A DNA stretch of 64,000 bases from Hevea brasiliensis (taxonomy: Eukaryota > Streptophyta > Magnoliopsida > Malpighiales > Euphorbiaceae), in NCBI RefSeq assembly GCF_030052815.1, contig NC_079504.1, positions 41,609,041-41,673,040 of the forward strand, read 5' to 3'. Every line of letters starts with the position of its first letter. Positions within the stretch are counted from its first letter, which is position 1. This document shows positions 1-11,163 of this stretch, one piece after another. Position numbers and translations under genes: made by a program. The notes under the pieces were generated by a model, which was not told the DNA's origin, ran no database searches, and worked only from the letters and a program-made list of their open reading frames with translations.

Positions 1-385
1 CATCAGCAGCTATAATCTTATCAGGGTTATAAGGAACATGAGCTTCCTGAAGCTGAATATAAGCTAATTTCATGGCAGAAATCGATTCAAATAACTGAAG
101 AATGAAGTCTCCACCATACATATTGGCTTTGACGGGAACTACAGCAGGCTGTGGATGGATTTTCTCATCAGCACACTCTGTTTCTTCAGTGGCATCACTG
201 CTATCTTCACCCACTGATTGAATATTGTTGTCATTCAGGCTGCGGTGATAACGGTGGGGGTTCTGATTTGGGTTTTCATTGGAAAACACACCAATGGATC
301 TCAGTTTGCAAACTTTTGTAAATTTAGAGACCATTTCTGATATGTTTGAAGAGGGTTTAGAGGGTTTAGTGGTGGCATACTCCAT
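1..385 (-). CDS. DUF641 / GIL1-like protein, N-terminal part
   Basis: A minus-strand reading frame opens with ATG at 383-385 and stays open for 128 codons to the window edge, so only the N-terminus is visible. The first ~85 residues are Ser/Thr/Asn-rich with an acidic stretch. They are followed by ILQLFESISAMKLAYIQLQ and EAHVPYNPDKIIAAD. That pattern is the start of the plant DUF641 family, which includes GRAVITROPIC IN THE LIGHT 1 and the IRK-interacting proteins; these act in light and gravity responses or receptor-kinase signalling. The start is supported by the absence of an upstream in-frame ATG close by and by the GGGATGG context. No break is seen. The exact paralogue cannot be decided from this fragment. 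This is the only convincing host protein gene in the window. Confidence 0.8.
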   Translation of the reverse strand, partial: MEYATTKPSKPSSNISEMVSKFTKVCKLRSIGVFSNENPNQNPHRYHRSLNDNNIQSVGEDSSDATEETECADEKIHPQPAVVPVKANMYGGDFILQLFESISAMKLAYIQLQEAHVPYNPDKIIAAD

Positions 386-1320
386 CCCTTTGAAAGATTA
401 AAACCCTAAACTGAGTCAGATCTAACAATGATACGTTGAAAGGAATATTTAGCTTTCAAAAACAGTAGAATTGAAGCAAATGAATAGGAAAATGGAAATC
501 ATTATAAAAATGGGTTTAAACAATGCACAGCAAGCTCTAAGAAGAAACAACATTACGGGTCAAGTGCCTTAAACTATGGGTAGTGGCTACAAACAGCTAA
601 GATTAAAGAAACAAAGAAGGTTATCAGAGTTAATTATGACATCAAAAGGTTGATTAAACAAATATTAACATATTGGATTTGCGCTCAAAAGAGAGTGAAG
701 AGATTCAAACTAATTAAAAATCCATAATGATTCAATCAATCAATGGGTTTAAAAAAGCAAGAAACCAAATTAGCCAACCAACCAACTGACCAAAGATTAA
801 GAAAAGTTAGAGCTTTAAACCTGAACATGCTTTCATCATCAAAATACTAAAACAAAAGATTCAAAGAAAGTACCACAAAACACAATCCCGCAATCAAACA
901 ACACCCGCAAAGATAAAGCAAATCCTTCTTATTCTTACCGGGAAAAGAAGAAAAATAAAGAAGAAAAAGAAGACGGTTTTAGCCCTCCCCCTTTGTCTGC
1001 AATCTAAAAGCCACCGGTATCAAAGTTTTTCTGGGATTTTGCTCAAAACATCGAAATAGGGGCTTAAAAATGGCATTTAGTCGGGTTTACATTTGGCAGA
1101 TGAACAAGAGAGAGATAGAAAGAGAGAAAGCTCATTACTTTACTTGACTTTAATCTTGATAGATTAGTGTGAAGCGAAACAATGTGGGGTTTGAAAATTT
1201 TAGTGAATATTTATTGGGAAATGGACAGATTCTGTAGCTGTAGCTGTTGCAGTTACAGAAGTTGCAGCAGGCTGCGTTTGAGTTCTCGTGCATTGTGAAG
1301 TTTGAGGTTAAAAAGAAAGA
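386..1320 (-). promoter_or_regulatory. Upstream region and probable 5' UTR intron of the DUF641-like gene
   Basis: No long ORF is present. Read on the minus strand, 1081-1130 is a CT-rich leader-like stretch (CTTTCTCTCTTTCTATCTC). Further down, CCCG/GTAAGAATAAG at about 938 looks like a good splice donor. A CTGACTCAG acceptor lies at about 411, just above the ATG at 385. This suggests a ~530-bp intron in the 5' UTR, a common arrangement in plants. The intron and transcription start are inferred, not demonstrated. Confidence 0.45.
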
Positions 1321-1452
1321 AACAACCACACGCTATTTACCCCGAATTACTACATAACCGCACGCCACCTTTCTTTTCTTTTGTCTTCGACGTTCTACGT
1401 CAGAGCTCTCACACATCCCAATAAAAAGGCCGAGCCTTTTACAGATTCAACC

Positions 1453-1627
1453 ATGGCCGTTCAGATACTGTCACATAGTTCATCGATGAAGCGCAAACGA
1501 CGACGTTTTTAGGGAATATATAGCGGAGTGGGTACTCGAGGAAGAATCCGATCAATTTGCCTGTGAAGAGCTTGAGCTTAGGGGACACGCGCTTGCCACA
1601 ATTGCCAACACATCGTCGGGAATTGTG
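1453..1627 (+). other. Short coding-like stretch, possibly a divergent gene remnant
   Basis: An ATG in good context (ACCATGG) at 1453 opens only 19 codons (MAVQILSHSSSM..., then a basic run) before TAG. A shifted frame then runs for ~45 codons to TAG at about 1627, with an acidic, protein-like composition (FREYIAEWVLEEES). Upstream, 1320-1440 is less AT-rich than the surroundings and contains CTACGTCAG and a TATA-like AATAAAAAGG, so a promoter divergent from the DUF641-like gene is possible. I do not recognise the product. It may be a broken small gene or chance. Confidence 0.2.
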
Positions 1628-1906
1628 TAGGCCATATTAACGAATCAAGGAAATTTTCAACCCTTTAATCCGGCATATAAAAAAAAAAGGGGAAATTATC
1701 ACCTGGGCTTGGTTTGAGAATTCGATTTGTTCTATCTTAAGAATGAAGGAATCTTTGGTCCAATGGGCTTTAATGTTCTCGGTAGGAATGGCAACAGTGC
1801 TTGATCGAATTTCGCCATCCATTAGGCATTGAGACAGAACGAAACTAGATTTCAAAAAAAAAAAATGAGACAGAGAGGCTTGAGGTTTTTTTTCTTGGAG
1901 CATGAG

Positions 1907-1948
1907 AATAAAGAAAATGGAAATTTCAATAAAGAAAATGGAAATTTC
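1907..1948. repeat. Two-copy 21-bp tandem duplication
   Basis: The 21-bp unit built around AAAGAAAATGGAAATTTC occurs twice in direct tandem with no mismatch visible. It is simple and of no evident function. Confidence 0.7.
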
Positions 1949-1949
1949 A

Positions 1950-2676
1950 ATATGAGTTTATATACGAGTAATATGATTTTAGTAATTGAATTAACTTTTA
2001 AGCTGATTTATAAGATATAATTTTAATATGATTTATTTGTTTAATATTTTTAAAACTTATAAATTATGTTTGCAAGAAAAAAAAAAAGAGAATATTTGAT
2101 TTAATTTATAAAAATGAGCTTAAACGTACTAAGCTTATAAGAATTTAAACTTTTAAGTAATTGCATAAGACATTATGATGAGTTAATCTTTTTAAACAAA
2201 ACACAACACCCTCTAAGTCAAGTTAGGTAATAAGAATGTGTTTTATATACACACACAAAAAGAGGTTGCAAATCCAAACAACAACTCTACGAGACATTAA
2301 TCTAGGCCAAGCAATATCTCCAAAATTAAAACCGAATATAGAATTAAAAATTGAGAGACAAAAATTTAAATAATTATATAATTACTATAATTATAAAAAT
2401 TTATAGATGGCACTTTTATCAAATAATATTCAACTTTATTTTTTTTATAACATATATATGTGATTAATTTTAAATAATAAAAAAATTAATAAGGAAAGTA
2501 TATCTCACACTAAACAGACAGGTTTCTATTTCTATTTTTCAAATGGATTAAATTTCTGTTTCTAAATTATTTTTCAGATCTTTTCCTGGTTCATTCTGTT
2601 TTGATCTCTTGTCCTTATAAATGAGCATTGATAGATTTTAATGAAAAATCAAATTAAATTGATTTAATTCGATTTT
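1950..2676. other. AT-rich intergenic spacer
   Basis: Very AT-rich sequence with A and T runs. No ORF of note, RNA gene or clear transposon terminus is seen. Confidence 0.6.
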
Positions 2677-5600
2677 TGTAACATCCTCACTTTAGCTAGT
2701 CCGTACAGTCTACTGTTCAGGCGACCAATATCTGTCTGAGCAGTTAGAATGTTTGAAATTATAAATAGACTAGAGTGAGTAGTTATAAATAAACCAAATA
2801 ATGCTCATAAAAATTAAGGAAAAATTTTAGAAACCAAATACACTAAGGTTAAACGAGCCGAAACTTCAGGGATAAGTAACCCGAAAGGGAAGTGACAGTG
2901 AAGGCCGTTAGCAATCCTAGACCCGGAGAAAAATTTATTAAATAATTTTTGGGACTCCAGAAAAGGGTCATTGAGGTTCTTATGGCATTATAATGCCAAG
3001 AAAATACTTAGAAAAATTTTTCAATCGGTACAGACAATTTTGACTCATGAAGCCAAACGGAGGGTATTTTGGTCATTTCGTCTTCAAAGATGATTTTTAG
3101 CCAACTTGTCTAGTTAAATAAATAATTTATATGACAAAAAATATGAATAAATGTTGTTAAAATTTTAATTGAAATTAAATAGACAAGAAAAGAATAGAAA
3201 ATAAGAAAAAATGAGGATTTTGACATCATTATGATGTCATTACTATTCTCCCACCCAATCAAATGTTGACACATGGCACTAATATGTTTAAAAAGACTTA
3301 ATGGACAGAAAACAAAAGAAAAAAATCAGAAAGCTTCTTATCCTTCTTCCTTTCCGTCTCACTCTTCCTCCATGGCCACCATTGTCAAGCTTTTCAAAGC
3401 TTGATTTCCATAGTTTTTCACCCACTAAACCCTATGTTCCCAACACAAAAACATGTTCTTACATCTTGGTGAGTCTTTTGGGAGCAAAAAGAAAAGAAAA
3501 AGAAGAACCCTAGCAAGTTGGAATTTCACTCAATTAGAGGTTAGTGACCTAAACATGATTTTCTCTTTAAATTCATGTTAAAGGAGTATGATTGAGTGTA
3601 AAAATTACAAAGAAATTTAATAAATACTATATGTATGCCCATCCCATATTTTTGGCAGCCTTGGTTGTGGTAGATTTTGATAATTTTCATGGAGCTAAAA
3701 TGGTAGTATGGCTGCCCTTGGTATTAATCTCTTAAGTGGAGTAATAAAATGCAAGTTATAATGCATGGTTTGAGATAGTTGAGTTAGGATTTGGGATGAA
3801 AATGAGACTTTGATCATGTGATGATGAAATTAGGTTTTAATAGTCAATTAATGATATTTGGTTTTGTTTGAATAAAAAATGAAGTGGTTTGTGTAGTGAG
3901 AATTGAGTTTGGTGTGGCTGCCCTTGATGACCTGCAGTACTGGGCATGAGTCCAGCAGGTTTGGGCAGCAATAACTGGAATTGTAGAGGTTCAATTGGTG
4001 CAAGGCCAATTGGACATGAAATTAGACACATAATGGCACAACTTTGGTGAAGAAACCATGCCCAGAAAACCAAATCAAGTTGACCTAAAGATTGCCCTAA
4101 TCCGGGTGACCTGCATTATGCCTGGGCAAAATGACCGAATGAATAGTGTTTAGTCATTTAGTCATAACTCAGTGTAGAAAGGTCCAATTGAACTGCAATT
4201 TTATCAGAAACAAGTGAGATATAGACCTACAACTTTCATAAAGAAATCTAACCCAAATTATGATCATAACATATTCAAAAAGTGACCTGCAGTCACTGCT
4301 CAAAATACTGTAGATTTGGTCAGTCCAAAAATTTTGAAAAAATTATAATCCGGCCAATTATGGTTTTTGGGCCATAACTTGAGCTACAAAACTCCAAATG
4401 GAGTAACTCAAAAAAGGAAATGTAACTAGACAAAATAAAGAACAACTTTCATGTTGATCATTTTGCCAAATTCCCACTGCAAAAATGACTAAACAAAACT
4501 TGAAATCTGAAAATTTTGAACAATTAACATTAAGCTTAGAAATGGTATTGGCAACCAATACCAACAATTTTAGAATGCAAAATGTGGTATGTTGGGAGTA
4601 TTAAAACCAATATGCCTATTATCCATATAAAAGTCAACATTTTGTTGACTAAATAAATTGAATAGTAACATCAAAACTTGAATTTCAAGAATTATAAAAC
4701 TTAAAAGTGTAATATGCCCTAGTACACCTAGCAAGATTGGTTTGGATAGGTTGGCATGCTAATAGGGTTCTGTTAGCAGTACTGCATATGGCTTCATGCC
4801 ATTCTGTGTTTCATGGCCTCCTATGTCATTCTGTGATAAAATAGTCTTTGGCTATGTTAATTGAGTTATTATACTTAAATTATATCATTGATGATTATTA
4901 CAGCTTATTAGCTATTCTGTTGCACACCGGGAGACACAATGTGACCGATGGTGTGATGATCTGAGGTACTTAGTACCCAGTGCCAGTTTACCCGTTTATC
5001 CAATCCAGACGACTAGTATGGATTACTCGGGCAACGATAATGAATTTTACAAAATTTTAATCAAATTATATTGCAATAAATGCCAGAAATTAAGCATACC
5101 TAAAATGTAAACATACATTCTGCATATTTATATTACTTTAGTTATTTTATTTTATATTGTCACCACTAAGCAGAATTGCTTAGCGCGTCGCGTTTGCCGC
5201 GCACAGGTACTGGAGACATAGCTGGGGAGTCTAGCAGACCTCATACAGGGTGAGCTTTCAGATCTGCACACAGAGTTCAGAGTCACCTCACATTGCAGTG
5301 CATTTGGTAGGACATTAGGCCACTTTTGATATTTTGGTATTTTGTATTTTGTAAACTTTTATAATGTATATTATAAACTCATGTAATTATGTTTTTGATG
5401 TAATTATCTATGAATTATGTTCAGTAATAAATGTGAGCATTTCTCATTGAATTGAGTGTGAAATGAAATGAATTGAATTTTGAGATACTGAAGTCATTTA
5501 AGAAATTGTTGAGAATATATTGGTGGTTGACTGAGAATGATGTGATGATTTTATTGAAAGTATTTTTAATAGATTCAGAAGAACTATTTTTTCAATTTAC

Positions 5601-5773
5601 AGCCGGCACTCTGCCGAATTTTCTATAAAATTTACGAAAAAATTTAGATTAATCAAAAAATTGTAAATAAATAAGTAAAAAGGGTAAATTGAATTGAAAT
5701 ATGATTTGGTGCTCCGGCACACTGTGTGGCATATCTTGCTCAGCTACACTGTAGACGGGTAAGGGGTGTCACA
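2677..5773 (+). mobile_element. Solo LTR of a Gypsy-type retrotransposon, ~3.1 kb
   Basis: The segment starts TGTAACATCCTCAC and ends GGGTAAGGGGTGTCACA, the TG...CA termini with TGTAACA/TGTCACA inverted ends typical of Tekay/Del-like plant Gypsy LTRs. The flanks are ATTTT on the left and ATTTG on the right, a 4 of 5 match for a target duplication. A second copy of the same family lies inverted at 60360-63528, which confirms the ends. No internal gag-pol is present, so it is a solo LTR. Short ORFs inside on either strand are conserved only because the DNA is. Three diverged modules around CATAACT...CAACTTT...GAAGAAA are spaced ~190 bp apart inside it (about 3970-4470). Confidence 0.8.
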
Positions 5774-6718
5774 ATTTGTCAGTTAATTAGTTAAGTATCT
5801 ATTTATTTTTAAAAAAAAAATTAGTTATTCGGTTCTGTATGTTTAATCCAACAAAAAAATAAATAAGCCAAGCCAAATCAATTACTGGTGTTCTATTGTG
5901 TAATTTCATGCATTCATGCATAAAAAAGGCTTTCATTTCATACATTTATCTCAAGCCTTTTTAATTTTCACTTAATTGTTTTCTCAGTGTTTTTCCTCAA
6001 TCATTTTCCTCAAGATTCTCAAATCCACTGATGACAACAATGCCCATTTACGACGATGATGATGACGCCCCTGCACACCGCCTCGCCTTCGCCTTTTACT
6101 TATCAGCCTATTGATTTTTGATATAAGATCGTTCCAGTGATGATTGATATTTGGGTTTACCATATGCTTTTTATCAGCCTATTGTCTTTCTTATTGATTT
6201 ATTCTTTTATGTCCTGTTTGGGTCTTCTATTTTGCAAATTTAAATAGGTGTTTAGGTCTGCAATCTGTTGTAATTTGTAAATGGGTCCTTTGTTCTGTTT
6301 CCTTTCTTGTCTTGTTGTATATGCAATCTGTGATTAAGAGATTAAGTGGACTATTTGGGGATCCAAATGAATGGCTATTGAGGAAAACGACATGGAATTG
6401 AATGAATCTATTGAGTTAATTGAAAATTAGAACGAATCAATTTGATTTGATTCAATTTTATTTATCTTTTATCTCTCAATTCGATTTGATTCAAAATAAA
6501 ATCGATTGATTTCACACCACTAATGCTTCTCTAGAATGCTAACATTTCTCATCATAAAGTGATGGCTTATTAGCTAACCTATGTAACCTCTATGAAACTT
6601 CCATGCACATGTTCTTGTAGTGGACACTTTAGTCCATTTTGTATTCTACTTTCTCACGCCCAGCAAGTAAAGGGGAATTAGCTTCCAATAACCAGGGCTT
6701 AGGTCTTGAGCCTTTATG
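5774..6718. other. Intergenic spacer with a possible short exon remnant
   Basis: Mostly AT-rich. Around 6030-6112 lies a locally GC-rich reading frame starting ATGACAACAATGCCC (MTTMPIYDDDDDAPAHR...) that ends after 27 codons. The word TTATCAGCCTATTG occurs twice nearby (about 6099 and 6173). Imperfect AATTCGATT/AATCGAATT-type words near 6420-6510 could be the end of a decayed MITE. Nothing here can be called a gene with confidence. Confidence 0.35.
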
Positions 6719-7666
6719 CAGAGGTGAAGCAAAGGGGCTAGAGATGCCCTTGGCTCCTCCAAACATTTTTTAAAATATTTTAATAGATATAAGTTTAATA
6801 TTTTTATTAATTATTTTTGAAAATTTTGTATTAATTTCTCTAAATATTTATAAAAAATACTATTGGCCCTCAAATTTCCTATTGGTCTCTAACAATTTAT
6901 AATTTATATATTATGACATAAATTTAAATATTAAATTATTTTAATTGTCATTAAATAATTAATTTTAATTACATATTAATTATTCAGACTTTAATATTTA
7001 CACATTAGAATTATTTTGCTATTTTATTTTTGCTCTTCCTCTCCTTGTACGGGTAAATGTAAATTTTTTCCTTTTTTTCTCCCTCTCATTTCGCTTTCTC
7101 TCCTTTGTTTCATTTAAATTGAAAATTTAATTTATTTACATATATATATATATATATATAAGTAAATAAAATTAGTAATCTCAAATCTTATATAAATTTT
7201 AGATAGATTAAATTAAATATACATTTATTTGTATATGATATATTTAATTGATTGTTTATTAATATCTAATTTTTCATATATGTTTAAATTTAATGACTAT
7301 TATTTTTTATCTTATATTATTATGCCATGTAATCTAACTATTTGGGGTTTATATTTATTTTTGGACTTTGAACCACCGAATTTTATATAAGAATTTAATA
7401 TAATATTTTGATGCCGATTGATTTTTATTTTTTTTTAAATATAATTTATATTATGAAGTTATATGGTAATCAAAATTACAATTTTATAATGCTTATATAT
7501 TATTATAGAGATTTTGTTATAATTTTTTTGAATTCTTATAATTTGATATTTTGCATTATTTTTTTAGATATTTTATGCTCTATTTATACATGTGTAGGTG
7601 TGTAATAATTTTATTGATATATTATAATTAACTCGATCCCTCAATAAAAATTTTCTGGTACTGACC
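6719..7666. mobile_element. Decayed non-autonomous DNA transposon (CAGTGGCGGAGCCAG-like ends)
   Basis: The left end CAGAGGTGAAGCAAAGGGGC and the right end TTTTCTGGTACTGACC resemble, in inverted orientation, the common plant terminal sequence CAGTGGCGGAGCCAG...AAATTTT. The interior is AT-rich, with a (TA)n tract and no transposase ORF. The ends are diverged and no clean target duplication was found, so the call is tentative. Confidence 0.4.
7139..7161. repeat. (TA)n microsatellite
   Basis: About eleven uninterrupted TA dinucleotides. Confidence 0.9.
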
Positions 7667-8384
7667 CTATCTTTATGAGTGAACTCAAGGCCTTCTTCCT
7701 TCACTCTTTGAATATATAAGAAAAGAATTACACAGTTCAATAACAAAAATTAACAATAAATTCATAACGAAATAAAAATTAAATTTATATAGCAAAATTA
7801 ATAATAAATTAGCTATGAAAAAATTTTATTTTTCAATTTACCAAAAAAAAAGTTAGTGAATAATTTAACAACGAAATTTAATAATAGACATAACTTTGTT
7901 ATTAGTTTTAATATTACGAAAAAGGTTCTTAAATCAAGTTGATCCATAATTAATATAGATTAAAGGATTTCTAACAATATAAAATACCCTTAATATCCTC
8001 AATTAGTCTCGGAGGCAAAGTGAGAGGTTTTTCCCTCAATTGTACTCTCTTCTCTCATTTTATACTTTTCCTCCATTTTCTTTTATTATTTTTCGTTTTT
8101 GGAGCAAACATCATTATTATGTTTTTATTTCCAATATCTCTTAAATGAATTCTTGTAAATAAAAATTGAACATCAACTTTCTTCTCTATATTTTTTTCTT
8201 ACACATATTGAAGAGAACACACGTTTAACAAAATATTCATATTCTTTCTTCTAATATATCCAAAGACTGCTTCTCTATCTTTTGTCGGTGGAAACTTGAA
8301 TCTGCTAGAATAGCCAGGAGAATAATATATTTTCATATTACATAAAAATTTAAGTATAATATTGACTAATTTATACATTAAATG
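7667..8384. other. AT-rich intergenic spacer
   Basis: No ORF, RNA gene or defined repeat is seen. It contains an A/T-rich patch (about 7720-7930) with GTTATTAG/AATAACAAA words that may be transposon-derived but shows no termini. Confidence 0.5.
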
Positions 8385-8410
8385 ATATATATATATATAT
8401 ATATATATAT
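8385..8410. repeat. (AT)n microsatellite
   Basis: About thirteen AT dinucleotides, directly upstream of the decayed AT-rich array. Confidence 0.9.
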
Positions 8411-8512
8411 TATGAGTATATAGTATATTCTATATAAGTATTATACAATATTTTGTAAGTATATAATATATCAAATATGAAATTTAATAATACAGTGATA
8501 AGATAATTAATA

Positions 8513-8994
8513 AAGATGGCGACAGGTAGGTTATCCACAAAAATCATCCTACCTGAACCCGAATCTATCCCAAACCCGATTAAAATTTATTCTAAAATAC
8601 CATAACCTATCCTAAACCTAATTATTATTATTTGAAAAATACCCAAACCCGTTTAATTTTATATATTTTAATTAATAATTTACATAAAAAGCTTTTAATT
8701 AGTAATTTATAGTTTAAAATTTAATAATTCCATAAAATAATTAAATTCTATTTTTTAAAATAAAATGTATAAAAATTATTACAAAAACATATATTTTATA
8801 TTTAATTTATTTTTTATGTAAACAAGTTTGAGTAACGGATACCCAATATATAAAACCCAAACCGACTCGTATCGTCATGGATATTATTATTCAAATCCGA
8901 ACCCATCCCAAATTCGATTATATATTATTCAAACATATCATATTAGAGTTCGGTCGAGTTGAATACCCACAAATACCTGACTCATTGCTATCCC
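8513..8994. mobile_element. MITE-like element with GATGGCAA-type inverted ends
   Basis: The left end AAGATGGCGACAGGTAGGTT and the right end ACCTGACTCATTGCTATCCC are imperfect inverted repeats of the GGGATGGCAATGGGTAGG type seen at the ends of many plant non-autonomous elements. The interior has ACCCAAACCCG/CCCAAACCG words on both sides and no coding capacity. It interrupts the array of ATAAGATAATTAA repeats on either side. Superfamily assignment (hAT or other) is not secure. Confidence 0.5.
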
Positions 8995-10020
8995 AAATAA
9001 TTAAAACTTATATAGTACTTTATGAGTATATAAATTAAGTTTTACATAGTATTTTAAACATTTATAATTTATATAATTTAAAGAATAATGATACATTGAT
9101 AAGATAATTAATGTTTATATATTACTTATGAGTATATAGTAAAACCAATTTAAACTATAATGACATATTAATAAGATAATTAATACTTATATAATATTTT
9201 ACGAGTGTATAACTTAGTATTATATAGTATTTTAAAAGTATATAGTATATCGAATTTAATAAATAATGATACATTAATAAGATAATTAAAGTTTATAGGC
9301 TTACTCATAAGTATATAGCATAGCTAATTTAAACTATAATTAAATATTGATAAGAGAAATTAAGTTTTATATAGTATTTTATAAGTATATAATATATCAT
9401 GTATTGAATTTAATGACATGTTGATAAGATAATTAAGGTTTACATGGTATTTTATGAGTGTGTAATTAAGTCTTCTATGATATTTAAAGTGTATAACATA
9501 TGTGATGTAAAAAATAATAATACATTGACAAGATAATTAAGGTTTATTTATTATGAATATATAATATAGTCGATTTAAACCATAATAACACATTAATAAG
9601 ATAACTAAGACCGACAAAGCACTTCATGAGTGTGTAATTAAGTCTTATATTGTATTTTAAAAATATATAACATATCTGATTTGAAAAATAATGACTACAT
9701 ATAGTAATTTATAAATATATATTTAACACCTAATAACACGTTACTATGATTAATAAGGTTTATATTGGGACTATATGTAAATATATAATTTATAGTATTT
9801 AAAACATAATGATACATATATAAGATAAATAATACTCATATTATAATTCTTAAATATATTTTTAACACCTACTTACATATTGCGCTAAGATTAATAAGTT
9901 TTACTTTAAGAATAAGTATATTATATAGTATTTAAAGTCTAATGATATATATATTATATATAAGATAAATTAAATAATGCTTATACAATAATTTATGAGT
10001 TTACACATTAGTAAGATTAA
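8995..10020. repeat. Degenerate AT-rich repeat array (ATAAGATAATTAA family)
   Basis: The word ATAAGATAATTAA or close variants recurs near 8499, 9100, 9171, 9279, 9423, 9527, 9595, 9820 and 9960. Each copy is preceded by AATGATACATT-like and followed by GTTTATATAGTATTTTATGAG-like words (shortened here). Spacing is irregular, roughly 70-220 bp, so this is a heavily decayed tandem array or overlapping duplications rather than a clean satellite. No coding potential. Confidence 0.55.
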
Positions 10021-10335
10021 GGTAATAAACTAAAGTTTTTTAATTGTGGCAAACATAATTTATTAGCATGTGTATAAAAGTAGTAATTTTTATTGTAAGT
10101 TGTAATTTGTTTTAAAACTTGTGATGCTTTTAAAATTAATATAAACGTAAGAGAGAGAATTTGAATTTCAAAATTTTTATTATTATATTTGTGCATTATA
10201 TCAAAATTTAAATTAAGATTCTTTGGCTCTTAAATTTATCAATATTTTCGTTGATAAATATGCTGCTTGTTTATTTTTATGAAAATATTTTGATATAATG
10301 CATAAAAATTATTATCAAGTAAATATTAATGTTCT

Positions 10336-10336
<1 letters not shown>

Positions 10337-10371
<35 letters not shown>
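10337..10371. repeat. (TAA)n microsatellite
   Basis: About eleven consecutive TAA/ATA trinucleotides. Confidence 0.9.
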
Positions 10372-10373
<2 letters not shown>

Positions 10374-10587
10374 ATATTTATTATTTAAATATATAGTATT
10401 TGACTATAATTTTATTTTAGTATTGAGATATTCAATAATATATTTTCCAATAGTTTTTGTATATAAAAGCAACGAGTATATTGGTAATAGATAATTTTAT
10501 TTTATCAAAAAAAATTGATATTCACATAAAATATGTTAGTATTTCTTTTTAACTTGTAAAATATGCTTTGGCTCATTTACAACCCTA

Positions 10588-11040
10588 ATAGTCCCTAATT
10601 TTGATAATATAAGTATTAGAAGTACTATACTGGCCTAATTTGAAAATCTAACATGTACGCTCTAATTCAAATAGGATGAGTATCATAAGTATTATACATA
10701 CCCTAACTTAAAAGTTTAGCATATATTTCCTAATTCTGATAGTATGAATACCATAAATATTATATATGTTTTAATTCAAAAACCTATATGCCCTAATTAT
10801 GATATGCTTAATTTGAAAGTTTATCATATATATCATAATTATAATAATACAACTATCATGAGTACTGGAGCCTTAATTTAAAAATTTATAATAAATATCG
10901 TAATACTAGTAATGTGAATACCTTTATTATCATACAAGCTCTAATTTAAAACTTTACCGTATATGCTTTAATTTTGATGGTGCAAGTATGGTAAATACTA
11001 TTTAATTAATCTTCATTTGAAAGTATTAATAAAAGTATAA
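10588..11040. repeat. Decayed ~67-bp minisatellite
   Basis: Seven or so diverged units follow one another. Each carries, in order, CCTAATTNTGATAGTATGAG, a TATCATAAGTATTATACA-like word, then CCTAATTTGAAAGTTTA and GCATATAT. Unit starts are near 10591, 10660, 10727, 10791 (short), 10833, 10899 and 10967. The order of the blocks is kept although individual bases have drifted strongly, which indicates an old tandem array. No function is evident. Confidence 0.6.
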
Positions 11041-11163
11041 ATATAAGCCAAACTTCATTTAATATGACTGATTTAGGCTTTTAATATGTGTTTAAATATC
11101 ACAATTTAAATTCTTATAATAATTTGAAAAATCGATAATTAGGTTTATGATTTTCAAAAATAA

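Noticed and set aside
3837..4567. Antisense ORFs in the 3.1 kb solo LTR that recur in its second copy (FLHQSCAIMCL, IWQNDQHESC)
   Set aside because: Similarity follows from DNA identity of the LTR family. The frames start and stop at different points in the two copies, and no domain or promoter is seen.
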